Positions 17,310-26,269 of a DNA stretch of 47,708 nucleotides are shown piece by piece. Where the stretch lies: NCBI GenBank assembly GCA_947176915.1, contig CAMWSM010000015.1:1-47708 (forward strand). The letters run 5' to 3'. Source of the stretch: an uncultured Porphyromonadaceae bacterium (GTDB taxonomy: Bacteria; Bacteroidota; Bacteroidia; Bacteroidales; Muribaculaceae). The position numbers were made by a program, and so were the translations under genes. Position 1 is the stretch's first letter; every line of letters starts with the position of its first letter. The notes under the pieces are model-generated. The model saw nothing but the letters and a program-made list of their open reading frames with translations, did not search any database and was not told the DNA's origin.

Positions 17310-18011
17310 ATGTTAAGAAAGAGCACTCTTGAACAAATTATAAGTGAGGACTTGTCCGATCTATGGAATATCTTATCGGCGGAGGAGAAAAGAATCGTAA
17401 CCGATCATTTTACTATTTCTCACTATAAGAAGGGACAGATTATATATGCCGAGCAGGAGGAGCCGGAGAATCTTTGGTGTCTGCTCAAGGGGAAAGTAAA
17501 AATGTATAAGAGTGGTGTAGGCGACCGAGTTCAAATCCTTCGTCTTTATCGCCCGGTTCAGTATTTTGGCTATCGGGCATATTTCGCCAAAGAAAATTAT
17601 GTTTCTACTTGTGCTGCATTTGAAACTTCAATTCTTGGGAGCATCCCTATGCGGATTGTAGATGATCTCATCAGGCATAATAATGATCTTGCAATGTTCT
17701 TCATTCATGAATTGTCAAGGAATCTTGGCGGTTCGGACACTAAGATTGTCAATCTGACTCAAAAACATATCCGTGGACGCCTTGCGGAGGCATTGCTGCT
17801 TTTGGCTGATAATTACGGACTTGAAGATGACGAGTCTACCCTTAAGATTTATATGAGCCGGGAGGATCTTGCAAATCTCTCCAACATGACCACATCCAAC
17901 GCCATACGTACGCTGACATCATTTATGACCGAAAAGCTTATTTTGGTTGACGGCAGAAGAATACGCCTTCTAAACGTGCCTCAGTTGCGTAAGATATCAA
18001 AATTCGGATAA
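17310..18011 (+). CDS. Crp/Fnr-family transcription regulator
   Basis: 233 residues. The N-terminal cyclic-nucleotide-binding-type beta roll (about 20-140) includes YKKGQIIYAEQEEPENLWCL and a long dimer helix. The C-terminal winged helix (about 155-230) has the recognition region SREDLANLSNMTTSNAIRTL. There is no N-terminal cysteine cluster of the kind that holds an iron-sulfur centre in Fnr, so it probably senses something else, perhaps redox or a nucleotide; the ligand is unknown. It stands alone after the menaquinone genes, which makes a respiratory role possible but unproven. Confidence 0.9.
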   Translation: MLRKSTLEQIISEDLSDLWNILSAEEKRIVTDHFTISHYKKGQIIYAEQEEPENLWCLLKGKVKMYKSGVGDRVQILRLYRPVQYFGYRAYFAKENYVSTCAAFETSILGSIPMRIVDDLIRHNNDLAMFFIHELSRNLGGSDTKIVNLTQKHIRGRLAEALLLLADNYGLEDDESTLKIYMSREDLANLSNMTTSNAIRTLTSFMTEKLILVDGRRIRLLNVPQLRKISKFG

Positions 18012-18028
18012 GGCGCATTGATCCGCAA

Positions 18029-18062
18029 AAAAAGCCGGCTTGAATTTTCAAGCCGGCTTTTT
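18029..18062. terminator. Bidirectional terminator between the regulator and the glycogen operon
   Basis: Perfect 16-bp arms 18029-18044 and 18047-18062 (AAAAAGCCGGCTTGAA and its complement) with a 2-nt centre. GC core with A run on one side and T run on the other, placed between two convergent genes. Confidence 0.9.
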
Positions 18063-18081
18063 CAATTGGGATGATTATCCT

Positions 18082-19530
18082 TTATTTCTTGCTCTTCTTT
18101 GTCGCAGTTTTGGCTTTAGTTTTAGTATCCGCAGCCTTTCTCCCGCGCTTTTTGGGAGCCGGTGCTTCTACATCGGCTTTCTCTGCTATCTCAAGCATCT
18201 CCTCTTTAGGAGCGTTTGTAGAATCATCGGCATTAAGGATATTATTGCGGAGATTCTTTACCTCTTTATTGAGTTCGTTAATTTCAGATGCCTGGTTGCG
18301 AATGGTAAGGAGCAGGGAGTTAAGCTCCTCATTATCGATATTCTCGGGATACTGCTCCTCCACTCTTACGAGGAAGTCAGCGAGAACATTCATATAGTTG
18401 GTGAATGCTGCAAAGGGAGAGTCATACGGACTGAAGGCGGCATGACTTGCGCCATCTGCCATATTCTTTGTGCTCATGTAATAGAAATGGTCACTGCTCT
18501 GGAGATACTCCCAATCTTGTTTCAGACGGCGGTCTTGACAGAGATTCACACGTTCTGCTACGCCATATAGTTTGCTCAGGGCCTCATTCTGAAGCTCGTT
18601 GCCCTTCCATGCCGATACGTCGCGTGCTTCATCAATATCGGAAATTGGGAACGGCACTGAGAGAGCGTCAACCGGTTTCAGTTTTGCTACCACCTCTGAC
18701 GGGATGGTGAATTTCACACCCTTTTCCTTACCGAAGTGGGGGAGTGCCTTCATGAACTCAAATATGCCTGTATCCTTTGGAAGGAATGTTCCGAATGTGT
18801 CCATGCTCAGATACAAATTGACCACCTGCTCATTCTCCGGAAGAGAGGCTATCCAGTCGACATATTTGTCTGCAGTCAAAGGATATTCATCCCAAGAGGG
18901 ATTATTAAAGTTACGCGCGATGTCGTCTGCAAGTTTATCATTTGTCAGCAGCAGTTTCACGTTAGGAGCAGAGATAGCGGAATAAACATAATCGGGCGAT
19001 TTCCATCCCAAAATATGTTTTGCTCCCTCAGTAAGAATGGTCTTGAAGCCCATTGCGGCTATTAGGGTTGCGATTTCATCGTCATAAATCAGCTCAGTGT
19101 TGGCAAACACTTTCGGAGTCAATCCGAATAGGCGTTTGATAAGATCTGAATGCTGCTTCACCTCTCTCATAAATTCCTCAGGATCCTCAAGACTGGAAAG
19201 GGAGTGGGAGTAGGTGCCCGCAAGAATTTCAAGACAGCCGGTATCGGCAAGTTTCTTCAGCAGGTCGATATATTCAGGCACATACAGCTGCAGCTGCTCG
19301 ATAGCAGTGCCGGATATGGAGAGTGAGCATTTAAACTCTCTGTTGCTGTTTTCCACCATCTGAAGCAGAGTCTCTGTCATGGGGATATAGCTCTGATGAG
19401 CCACACGGGTTATGATCTCATCATTTGCGAAATCATCGAAATAGTAATGGTCGTTGCCTATATCGAAAAATCTGTAGCGTTTCAGGCGGAAAGGCTGATG
19501 TATCTTAAAATAGAAACAAACTGATTTCAT
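18082..19530 (-). CDS. Glycoside hydrolase family 57 alpha-glucan enzyme
   Basis: 482 residues. The GH57 barrel covers about 1-395: HQPFRLKRYRFFDIG at the start, nucleophile Glu146 in FANTELIYDD, and Asp244 in LSMDTFGTF as probable acid/base. Family members act on alpha-1,4/1,6 glucans as amylase, 4-alpha-glucanotransferase or branching enzyme. Here it is the third gene after a debranching enzyme and a glycosyltransferase, so it works on stored glycogen; it has no signal peptide. Oddity: after a coiled-coil stretch (about 405-440) it ends in a Lys/Ala-rich tail with KKRGRK, resembling histone-like or AT-hook tails and not needed for catalysis. Confidence 0.9.
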   Translation of the reverse strand: MKSVCFYFKIHQPFRLKRYRFFDIGNDHYYFDDFANDEIITRVAHQSYIPMTETLLQMVENSNREFKCSLSISGTAIEQLQLYVPEYIDLLKKLADTGCLEILAGTYSHSLSSLEDPEEFMREVKQHSDLIKRLFGLTPKVFANTELIYDDEIATLIAAMGFKTILTEGAKHILGWKSPDYVYSAISAPNVKLLLTNDKLADDIARNFNNPSWDEYPLTADKYVDWIASLPENEQVVNLYLSMDTFGTFLPKDTGIFEFMKALPHFGKEKGVKFTIPSEVVAKLKPVDALSVPFPISDIDEARDVSAWKGNELQNEALSKLYGVAERVNLCQDRRLKQDWEYLQSSDHFYYMSTKNMADGASHAAFSPYDSPFAAFTNYMNVLADFLVRVEEQYPENIDNEELNSLLLTIRNQASEINELNKEVKNLRNNILNADDSTNAPKEEMLEIAEKADVEAPAPKKRGRKAADTKTKAKTATKKSKK

Positions 19531-19599
19531 ATTATATTTCTGTTTTTTATTGGCTTATTATTTGGAGCTTCCGGCTCCTGACTTAATTTATTGGAAATT

Positions 19600-20865
19600 T
19601 CACTGGCGGGATTCGATCACCTTATTATAAATGTCGATCACCTTCTTGCCGGCTTTCTCCCATGTGATGCCGTGAATTTCCTCAATACCCCGGTCGCGCA
19701 AAGTGTTGTAAAGGGCTTTGTTGCTGATGATGGAATGCATGGCGTCTGCCATAGCGTCCACATCCCAGTAGTCTGTCTTGATAACATTGTCAAGAATTTC
19801 CGCACATCCGCTCTGCTTTGATATTATCGAGGGGACGCCCATCTCCATCGCTTCAAGAGGGGAGATGCCGAAAGGCTCTGACACTGAAGGCATGACATAT
19901 ACGTCAGAATCGCGGAACATTTGATATACTTCCTTTCCACGGAGGAAGCCCGTGAAATGGAATCTGTCGGCAATGTTGCGCTTGGCGGCAAGCTTTATCA
20001 TGGCTTTCTCCATGTCTCCTCCGCCAGCCATTACGAACCTAACGTTCTTATCTTTTTTGAGCACCTTGGCGGCAGCCTCAACGAAATATTCCGGACCCTT
20101 CTGCATCGTGATTCTACCCAGGAACGTGATGACTTTATCTTTTGTGTCGCTCCTTTTGAGATTCAGAGTCTCCTCATCCAAAGGTATTACGGCATTATGC
20201 ACAGTCGTTACCTTTGCCGGGTCAATGCCGTAGTTCTCGATCACTGTTTTTCGTGTCAGATTTGAGACAGTGATAATGTGATCCGCATTCATCATACCGT
20301 CTTTCTCTATGGCGAACACCGTAGGATTCGGCTTTCCGCGAGAACGGTCGAATTCAGAGGCGTGTACGTGAATCACAAGCGGCTTGCCGGTAACATTCTT
20401 CGCATGGATGCCTGCAGGATATGTCAGCCAGTCGTGTGCATGTATGATGTCGCAGGGGACGGTGCGTGCTATCACTCCTGCCACGATAGAATAATTATTG
20501 ATCTCCTCAACGAGGTTATCAGGATACTTCCCCGAAAATTCTATACATCCGAGGTCGTTAAGCTTCATATAGTTGAAGTCAGCGTAAATATGGTCGCGCA
20601 GATCGAAATAAGTCTGTGGATCCATTACTTTGCCGATTCTCTGGTTGACATAATCCCATGACACGTCGCGCCATGCAACAGGAGTGTTGCAGGCTCCGAT
20701 TATGTTGGCAAACCCTTTCTCCTCATCGCCCCAAGGCTTGGGGATGACGAAAGTAATATCAAGATTGCCGTTGGCGTGCATACCTTTTGTCAGACCATAG
20801 CTTGCAGTGCCGAGACCGCCGAGGATATGTGGCGGGAATTCCCAGCCGAACATTAATGCCTTCAT
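19600..20865 (-). CDS. Glycogen synthase-like glycosyltransferase (GT-B fold)
   Basis: 421 residues. The start MKALMFGWEFPPHILGGLGT, with its Gly-rich nucleotide-sugar loop, resembles glycogen and starch synthases. The C-terminal half has the donor-site pair SEPFGISPLEAMEMGVPS of the retaining GT4/GT5 superfamily. It probably elongates alpha-1,4-glucan from a nucleotide glucose. The start codon overlaps the stop of the debranching enzyme gene (ATGA at 20862-20865), and the GH57 gene follows after a 69-base gap. The family could also include other hexosyltransferases, but the operon argues for glycogen. Confidence 0.9.
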   Translation of the reverse strand: MKALMFGWEFPPHILGGLGTASYGLTKGMHANGNLDITFVIPKPWGDEEKGFANIIGACNTPVAWRDVSWDYVNQRIGKVMDPQTYFDLRDHIYADFNYMKLNDLGCIEFSGKYPDNLVEEINNYSIVAGVIARTVPCDIIHAHDWLTYPAGIHAKNVTGKPLVIHVHASEFDRSRGKPNPTVFAIEKDGMMNADHIITVSNLTRKTVIENYGIDPAKVTTVHNAVIPLDEETLNLKRSDTKDKVITFLGRITMQKGPEYFVEAAAKVLKKDKNVRFVMAGGGDMEKAMIKLAAKRNIADRFHFTGFLRGKEVYQMFRDSDVYVMPSVSEPFGISPLEAMEMGVPSIISKQSGCAEILDNVIKTDYWDVDAMADAMHSIISNKALYNTLRDRGIEEIHGITWEKAGKKVIDIYNKVIESRQ

Positions 20866-22835
20866 TTCGATTCTTCGGTTTCTAAGGTTTGTAGTTTATT
20901 TAATTCTTTCACGTTTTTCAGGGTACGCAGAATCTCTCCTACGTTCTTTGCTGTGCTGACAGCTCCTCGTCCGGTGTATGGAGGATTGCCGTCATACATC
21001 TCCGACAGAGAGCCGATACATCCTTCTGTCATCTCATCTTCATAACCTATGAGCATCCTTTCGATAAATCCAACTCCGCTTACTCCGAACACTTTGAAAT
21101 AAGCATCCGCATAGAAGCCGAAGAGCCACGGCCGAGCCGGACCCTGATGAACGGCATATTCTCTCTGCACGGGATCACCGAGATATTGGGGATGATAAGC
21201 GTAGCTTTTCGGACTTAAAGAGCGCAGACCTTTGGGAGTCAGAAGTTCGCGGGTAACAAAATCCAACACTTTCTTCCTCTGACGGCGGTCGAGGGGAGAA
21301 TATTCCAGACCGATGGCTATTGCCATGTTAGGACGCACTTCAAGATCGGTATATGTGCCGTTTACATAATCGTAAAGATAGCCGTAATCGTTAAGGAAAG
21401 TTGATATAAACGATTCCTTCACTGTCTCAGCCAGTGCACGCAGCTCTTCAAGATAAGAGGCTTGTGTCTCATCGCCGTCATAGAGAGCTATCAAGAAGCG
21501 GAGGGCATTATACCATAAGGCGTTAAATTCCAGAATATAGCCAGTGCGCGGGATGATGGGTTTGCCGTCGATAGAGGCGGAAAGCCAGGTTACCGGTTTT
21601 TCGGTTCCATCGGAAGATACCAGGCCGTTGGGATTCAGATTCAGATTATTGACTTTTCCTTCGCGGATGCTTTCCACAATCCAGCGAACTGTTTCTCCAT
21701 ACTTCTCACGACACTCTTTGGTTGTTGTGGCGCGTTTGAATTGCTGGATTGTCCATATTGTCCACAGAGGCACGTCGGGAAGATCTATTTCGCCGATTGT
21801 GCGATCCTTCTCTCCTTTATCAAGGTATTTTCTCAAAGCGTCAAGGAAGGTAGCCAATATGAGTTCATAATCCTCGCGATGGTCAATTGCCAATGTGCAG
21901 CCTGGGAGAGCCATAAGCTCGTCGCGTGCCCTCACGTTATACCACGGGTAGCCTGCCATGATATACATTCCGTTCGGCTTCTTAAGATAGAATTGCTTTG
22001 CCGAATTTTTAAGGCAGTTGTAGAAACTTGTGCGGCATGTGCGCGTTGTGAGTTCCTGTGCGTAGGTTTCGCTGAAATCTTTCGGATTCGCCTCGAAAGT
22101 GGAGGCAGAGAAGATGATTGATTCCCCCTTCTTAATGGGGAGCTCGAAATATCCGGGCACCCAGAGGTCTTCTTTATAAGGTATTCCGCGGTCTTTATCC
22201 TTGTAGTATTCTATACCTTTATACCAATGTCCGTCGCTGACCCATTCCGGCTTCTTGGAGAATTGCATATAAAGATTCGGATAGCCGTCATACAGGCAGG
22301 TGGAAATGCCGTTCTTCACAGGTTCTGTAGCCGTATTGATTGCCCAGTTTTCAACACACAGATCGTTTGCGTTGCGGAAAGCAAGGAAGGGACGGAACTG
22401 AAGCTTTGTTGGTGAATGAGCCTCTACAAGGGTATATTTTATCAAGATTCGGTTTTCATGGGAGATAAACACCTTCTCCTTGGTGAGGATGACGCCTCCC
22501 ACGCGATAGGTCATTGTAGGCACCGATTCGCAATCGAATTGACGTATATATTTATGTCCGTTAGGACTGAACACTCCCTCGCCATACTGGTGTAAGCCGA
22601 GATTAAAGGGGGCTCCGTGCTGTATTACCGTCTCGTCGAGCGATGACAGGAGCACATGTGCCTTATCATCCATCTCCGGAATCGGTATCACGAGCAGTCC
22701 GTGTTGTTTGCGTGTATTACACCCTACTATTGTGGTGCAATGATAAGCCCCTGATTTGTTTGTGCGCAACATCTCCTTAGGGAGACTTTGCTCAAGATTG
22801 ATCATGAGGCTCTTGTCAAATTTCAGATAGCTCAT
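20862..22835 (-). CDS. Glycogen debranching enzyme (amylo-alpha-1,6-glucosidase, GH133 type)
   Basis: Removes alpha-1,6 branches from glycogen. The N-terminal domain shows RTNKSGAYHCTTIVGCNTRK followed by HGLLV; the catalytic (alpha/alpha)6 domain has AGYPWYNVRARDELMALPG and EFNALWYNALRF. An upstream in-frame Met at 22958 would extend the frame by 41 residues, but that extension lies over the promoter and looks unlike the family. I take the ATG at 22835 (MSYLKFDKSLMINLEQSLP), giving 657 residues. First gene of the glycogen operon. Confidence 0.93.
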   Translation of the reverse strand: MSYLKFDKSLMINLEQSLPKEMLRTNKSGAYHCTTIVGCNTRKQHGLLVIPIPEMDDKAHVLLSSLDETVIQHGAPFNLGLHQYGEGVFSPNGHKYIRQFDCESVPTMTYRVGGVILTKEKVFISHENRILIKYTLVEAHSPTKLQFRPFLAFRNANDLCVENWAINTATEPVKNGISTCLYDGYPNLYMQFSKKPEWVSDGHWYKGIEYYKDKDRGIPYKEDLWVPGYFELPIKKGESIIFSASTFEANPKDFSETYAQELTTRTCRTSFYNCLKNSAKQFYLKKPNGMYIMAGYPWYNVRARDELMALPGCTLAIDHREDYELILATFLDALRKYLDKGEKDRTIGEIDLPDVPLWTIWTIQQFKRATTTKECREKYGETVRWIVESIREGKVNNLNLNPNGLVSSDGTEKPVTWLSASIDGKPIIPRTGYILEFNALWYNALRFLIALYDGDETQASYLEELRALAETVKESFISTFLNDYGYLYDYVNGTYTDLEVRPNMAIAIGLEYSPLDRRQRKKVLDFVTRELLTPKGLRSLSPKSYAYHPQYLGDPVQREYAVHQGPARPWLFGFYADAYFKVFGVSGVGFIERMLIGYEDEMTEGCIGSLSEMYDGNPPYTGRGAVSTAKNVGEILRTLKNVKELNKLQTLETEESK

Positions 22836-22879
22836 AGAAATTATTGTCTGTTTGTGAGAAATTTTGAGTTTATGGGGCG

Positions 22880-22895
22880 CGACCTTAGAAGGTCG
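22880..22895 (-). other. Small hairpin in the glycogen operon leader
   Basis: CGACCTT-AG-AAGGTCG is a perfect 7-bp dyad in the inferred leader of about 114 nt, 45 bases before the ATG. Its role is unknown; there is no T run, so it is not a terminator. Confidence 0.5.
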
Positions 22896-22955
22896 TAAGG
22901 TTAACAAAGCAGAGGGGAAAGATGATTCGCTTTGTATCGTATGCCAATTATTCCA

Positions 22956-22987
22956 CAAAGATAAGATTATGTTGAATAAATTGCAAA
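22956..22987 (-). promoter_or_regulatory. Promoter of the glycogen operon
   Basis: On the minus strand, TTTG (22987-22984), a 20-bp spacer, and TATCTTTG (22963-22956): a full match to the Bacteroidetes promoter. Transcription would start near 22949. This places the 22958 Met inside the promoter and supports the 22835 start. Confidence 0.8.
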
Positions 22988-23054
22988 CAAAAAATGTGGA
23001 TTATTATGACATTTTTTGAAAATGTACACATTAATTATGCTTTTTGCAACAATT

Positions 23055-24536
23055 TTATTCATCACCCGCTACCGGCACCTCCTCTCCATCATCGTCGGTC
23101 TTGAAAAAGGGTTGGGTCTCCTCATCAATTTTCTTTAATATTTCCTGATTTATGGGGAGGGTAATATCGGCTATGTAGATATTGTCAAGACATTCATAAG
23201 TCTTCAGAAGCCAGCTGTCAATCTTGGTTAGAAGTTCGCTGTAGTTTTCCGAAAAACGTGGTATGAAATTCGAGTCCCCTACCTTATCGAGACGTTGGAG
23301 CAGTTCCCCAACGGTAAGATTACCGGTCTCTATGGCGGGAGCAACCCCTATCTTCTCTTCCGGCATCATAACATAGTTGACAAGCCCTGCCTTATAGAGC
23401 TGCTCACATATTCTGGATACAACCCTTATGGGTATCTCAAAACAATAGCTTAGTTTTGAACGTGTCAATGGAGTTTTGCCTTTTCTGAATCTTGTTACAA
23501 TTGCAGAGGTAAGGATGATTGTAATCTTCCGCTTATAGTTTTCCGACATCTTTGAAAGATCACCCATAAAATTGAATGCATAGACATTCTGCAGGGAATA
23601 GGTCAGCACACACCCGAAGAGAAGGATAAGCCAGGAGAGCTGCAGCCAGATAAGAAGAAGCGGGAGGAATGCAAATGAGCCATAGATGGCATTATACTTA
23701 GAGACGTAGATCTGTCCGTTTACAAACAGCATCTGGAGAACCTGAAACACGACAGCACAGATGGCTCCCGATATGACGGCATATTTGATGTTGACTTTTG
23801 TGTTTGGTATAAGGAAATAGGATATAGAGAATGCAAGCCATGCCAGGACCAGTGGCGACGCCTCAAGCAGGACATTCACCAAAGGGGAGAGGATGGAAAG
23901 ATGGATGTTGTCTTGAACAGTAGTCGACATAAATATGGAGACACCCGACGAGCATATCATCAGAACCGGCACCATCAGGCAGATAGCTATGTAGTCGGTG
24001 ATTTTCTGATAGAAGGTGCGGTCGTGCTTGACATCCCATATCATATTGAAGGCGCTTTCAATATATGAGAGAAGGGAGACGAGGGTCCAGAGAAGGAAAA
24101 GTATGCCGATGCCGACAAACACCCCCTGCGATGCCTCCTTGAGATAGGAATCAACAAAACGGAGTGCAAGGGAGATCACCTGCTTTTGTGCCGGAAAACT
24201 TTGATATAGCTGATTCTCCAGCACATCCTGAAGTCCGAAGCCTCTTCCTATCGCAAATAGAAGAGCAAACACCGGGACAATGGCAAGCACCGTTGAATAA
24301 GTCAGCGACATAGACCGAGTCTGTAGATCTCGGTCAAGGAAAGAGCGTATCGAAAGATTGATGACTTTCAACACTCTTACTTTTGCCGTGTCATTGGGTT
24401 GTTTCCAAATGCCGGTCCAGAAATAGTTAATTAGATACTGGACTTTGTCAATGCATCGCGTCATAAACGAAGGTTTCTCCTTCTTATTATCACTCTTGGT
24501 TGGCTTTGGGGTTGGATCGGGGGTGGTCTGGTCCAT
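23055..24536 (-). CDS. YihY/BrkB-family inner-membrane protein with a C-terminal extension
   Basis: 493 residues. The N-terminal 320 or so hold about six membrane helices typical of YihY/BrkB (once misnamed RNase BN), including SLTYSTVLAIVPVFALLFAIG and the FAFLPLLLIWLQLSWLILLF region. Function in this family is unproven; envelope or lipid transport has been suggested. The last 170 residues are soluble and contain LSYCFEIPIRVVSRICEQLY, which resembles a winged helix; this is inference from pattern only. A short N-terminal stretch is rich in Pro, Thr and Lys. Divided from rnpB by a terminator. Confidence 0.85.
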   Translation of the reverse strand: MDQTTPDPTPKPTKSDNKKEKPSFMTRCIDKVQYLINYFWTGIWKQPNDTAKVRVLKVINLSIRSFLDRDLQTRSMSLTYSTVLAIVPVFALLFAIGRGFGLQDVLENQLYQSFPAQKQVISLALRFVDSYLKEASQGVFVGIGILFLLWTLVSLLSYIESAFNMIWDVKHDRTFYQKITDYIAICLMVPVLMICSSGVSIFMSTTVQDNIHLSILSPLVNVLLEASPLVLAWLAFSISYFLIPNTKVNIKYAVISGAICAVVFQVLQMLFVNGQIYVSKYNAIYGSFAFLPLLLIWLQLSWLILLFGCVLTYSLQNVYAFNFMGDLSKMSENYKRKITIILTSAIVTRFRKGKTPLTRSKLSYCFEIPIRVVSRICEQLYKAGLVNYVMMPEEKIGVAPAIETGNLTVGELLQRLDKVGDSNFIPRFSENYSELLTKIDSWLLKTYECLDNIYIADITLPINQEILKKIDEETQPFFKTDDDGEEVPVAGDE

Positions 24537-24640
24537 TTTTTATTTTTATTAGTATGACAAAAGGAGAGAATAGTTATGATTAAAATGTAAAAAAAGATAA
24601 ATTGGTTCAAACGCCGTCCGAGTATCTGCAAAAAATAAGA

Positions 24641-24679
24641 AAAAAGGGTGTGTCGAGAAAATCTTGACACACCCTTTTT
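24641..24679. terminator. Terminator downstream of RNase P RNA
   Basis: Arms 24641-24654 and 24666-24679 (AAAAAGGGTGTGTC and its complement) pair perfectly over 14 bp with an 11-nt loop. Read on the minus strand the T run follows directly, matching the end of rnpB. Confidence 0.85.
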
Positions 24680-25056
24680 ATAGGGGCAGAAGCGATGTAA
24701 GCCGGGTTATGTCCCTGTTTCGTGAACAGGGGTCTGTCATTTATCTAATCTGCACGGTTGCCCGCGAGCTTGAGCAGCCTACCCCCCGGCAATGGACGGG
24801 CAATCCTTTGCTGCCGGTATATTTGGCCTTGCAACACATGGGATGTGCGGCATCCTATGTCGCCATAGGACCCGGTGGGCTCTTACCCCGCCTTTTCACC
24901 CTTACCTTCATGCCTTGCGGAATGAAGGCGGTTGTTTTCTGTCACTTATCCCCGACGTCGCCGCCGGCTTCCCGTTAGGAAACATGTTGCCCTATGTTGC
25001 CCGGACTTTCCTCTTGGCTCATGAAAAAGCCAAGCGACAGACCACGCTTCTGCACG
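24680..25056 (-). ncRNA. rnpB: RNase P RNA (rnpB), A type
   Basis: Catalytic RNA of RNase P, which trims the 5' leader of tRNA precursors. On the minus strand the 5' region has GCAGAAGCGTGG, the conserved GAGGAAAGTCCGGGC (25013-24999) and a GGTAAGAGCCCACCGGG block (24886-24871 region). The 3' part has AACCCGGCTTACATCGCTTC. The ends GCAGAAGCG (25053-25045) and CGCTTCTGC (24694-24686 region) form helix P1, so the RNA is about 375 nt. Exact ends are inferred. Open frames on the + strand here are artefacts. A terminator follows directly, and the upstream kinase gene stops nine bases before the 5' end. Confidence 0.95.
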
Positions 25057-25064
25057 TTTTTATT

Positions 25065-25727
25065 TTATCTCTTGGCGGTTATCTTTTGACCGAGACATCT
25101 TATTATGACATCGGCTATCTGCTCATCGCTCAGTCGGGAAGCATCAAGGGTGAGATGATAATTGCTGGCGCGCCCCCATCTTCTCCCGGTGTAGTAGTTA
25201 TAATAGTTCTCTCGATCCCGGTCGCGTTTGGTTGCCATCTCCTTGGCATGCTCTAAACTGTCAGCCTCTCCTCGCTCCACAATTTTATGGGCGCGATGGT
25301 CGAGTGGTGAATGGAGGAAGACGCTCAGTAGTCTGGGATGATCGCGGAGCACATAATCGGCTGTCCTCCCCACGATAATGCACGGTCCTTTTTCGCTCAG
25401 CTTCTTTATAGCCTTGCTCTGTTCGCGGTATAATGCAGCCCCTCCGACTGTTATGTCATGATAGTTTTGAGTAATTCCATACACCCCTTGAAAAAAAGAA
25501 TTGAAGAGGGATGGTTTCTTCTCGTCGTGCTCATTGAAAATGTCAGGAGTGAAACCCATTGATTCGGCGGCTTCAATCAGAAGCCGTTTGTCGTAGTAGG
25601 CACATCCTAATCGTTCGGAAAGGAGTTTTCCGATCCGGCGGCCGCCGCTTCCGAATTCTCTTCCGATCACTATCACAAACCTTTCTGACGGGTCGGTGAT
25701 ATTTATTTGGCTTTCTGTTTTGCTCAT
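25065..25727 (-). CDS. Cytidylate kinase-like protein
   Basis: 220 residues. IGREFGSGGRRIGKLLSERL (21-40) is a P-loop of the cytidylate-kinase-like family, followed by YYDKRLL, GRTADYVLRDHP and the lid-like KRDRDRENYYNYYTGRRWG. The family is widespread in Firmicutes and Bacteroidetes and distinct from the essential Cmk; its true substrate is not known to me. No signal peptide. It lies immediately upstream of rnpB on the same strand, with no terminator between, so transcripts may run into rnpB. Confidence 0.85.
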   Translation of the reverse strand: MSKTESQINITDPSERFVIVIGREFGSGGRRIGKLLSERLGCAYYDKRLLIEAAESMGFTPDIFNEHDEKKPSLFNSFFQGVYGITQNYHDITVGGAALYREQSKAIKKLSEKGPCIIVGRTADYVLRDHPRLLSVFLHSPLDHRAHKIVERGEADSLEHAKEMATKRDRDRENYYNYYTGRRWGRASNYHLTLDASRLSDEQIADVIIRCLGQKITAKR

Positions 25728-25863
25728 CTTTTTTGCTTCTCGCTGTTATTTCGAGGATTTCTTCTGCAAAATTAATAAAACGGTTTTATATTGAAAAATT
25801 TCACCGTTTATTTTATCATTTAGTTTAAATTTATTTACTTTGCGTTTTGAAAAAAAAAGTAAG

Positions 25864-26256
25864 ATGAATCAAATTGAGAAAATTCTTGAAAATGACACTG
25901 ACGGTATGCCCGTTTACGAGTATATCGTCAATAATGTCGATAATTGCTCCGAAGATCTCCCGGCTTTAATAGAAAAACTTAAAAAAGTGGATCGTTCAGG
26001 TCAATTCCTGTCGAGCACGGCGCGTTTCCTGAATGCCGTGGACAGCGATGCTTTTGCTCCCTTTCTCCCTTCCCTGATTGAAGGAGCCATTGAAAAAGAC
26101 CGCGAGCGCAGATACATCGGGTCTCTTCTTCAGGCAATCTGGGGGAAAGACTATATGGAGAGGGCATCCGAACTCAGACTTTCCGATGACAATTTCCGCC
26201 GCATATATAAGAGAATCTATCCTGCCGAAGGAACGGAATTTCACCATAATATTTAG
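25864..26256 (+). CDS. Conserved hypothetical protein, small and helical
   Basis: 130 residues from the ATG at 25864; an upstream TTG at 25840 lies on a promoter-like TTACTTTG and is unlikely. The protein is acidic and mostly helical (MNQIEKILENDTDG, then LPALIEKLKKVDRSGQFLSS), with no signal peptide or membrane segment. I do not recognise a family. It stops 13 bases before the cyclophilin gene start, so the two probably form one transcript. Confidence 0.65.
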   Translation: MNQIEKILENDTDGMPVYEYIVNNVDNCSEDLPALIEKLKKVDRSGQFLSSTARFLNAVDSDAFAPFLPSLIEGAIEKDRERRYIGSLLQAIWGKDYMERASELRLSDDNFRRIYKRIYPAEGTEFHHNI

Positions 26257-26269
26257 CAGACCCCTTCAA

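Noticed and set aside
22836..22958. 41-residue N-terminal extension of the debranching enzyme
   Set aside because: It overlaps a strong promoter and the family begins at the MSYL start at 22835.
24664..25256. Two + strand open frames of 104 and 154 codons
   Set aside because: They cover the RNase P RNA and the end of the kinase gene on the opposite strand, and look like no protein family.
26078..26269. 64-residue N-terminal extension of the cyclophilin
   Set aside because: It overlaps the preceding gene in another frame and would bury the signal peptide; the GTG at 26270 is better.
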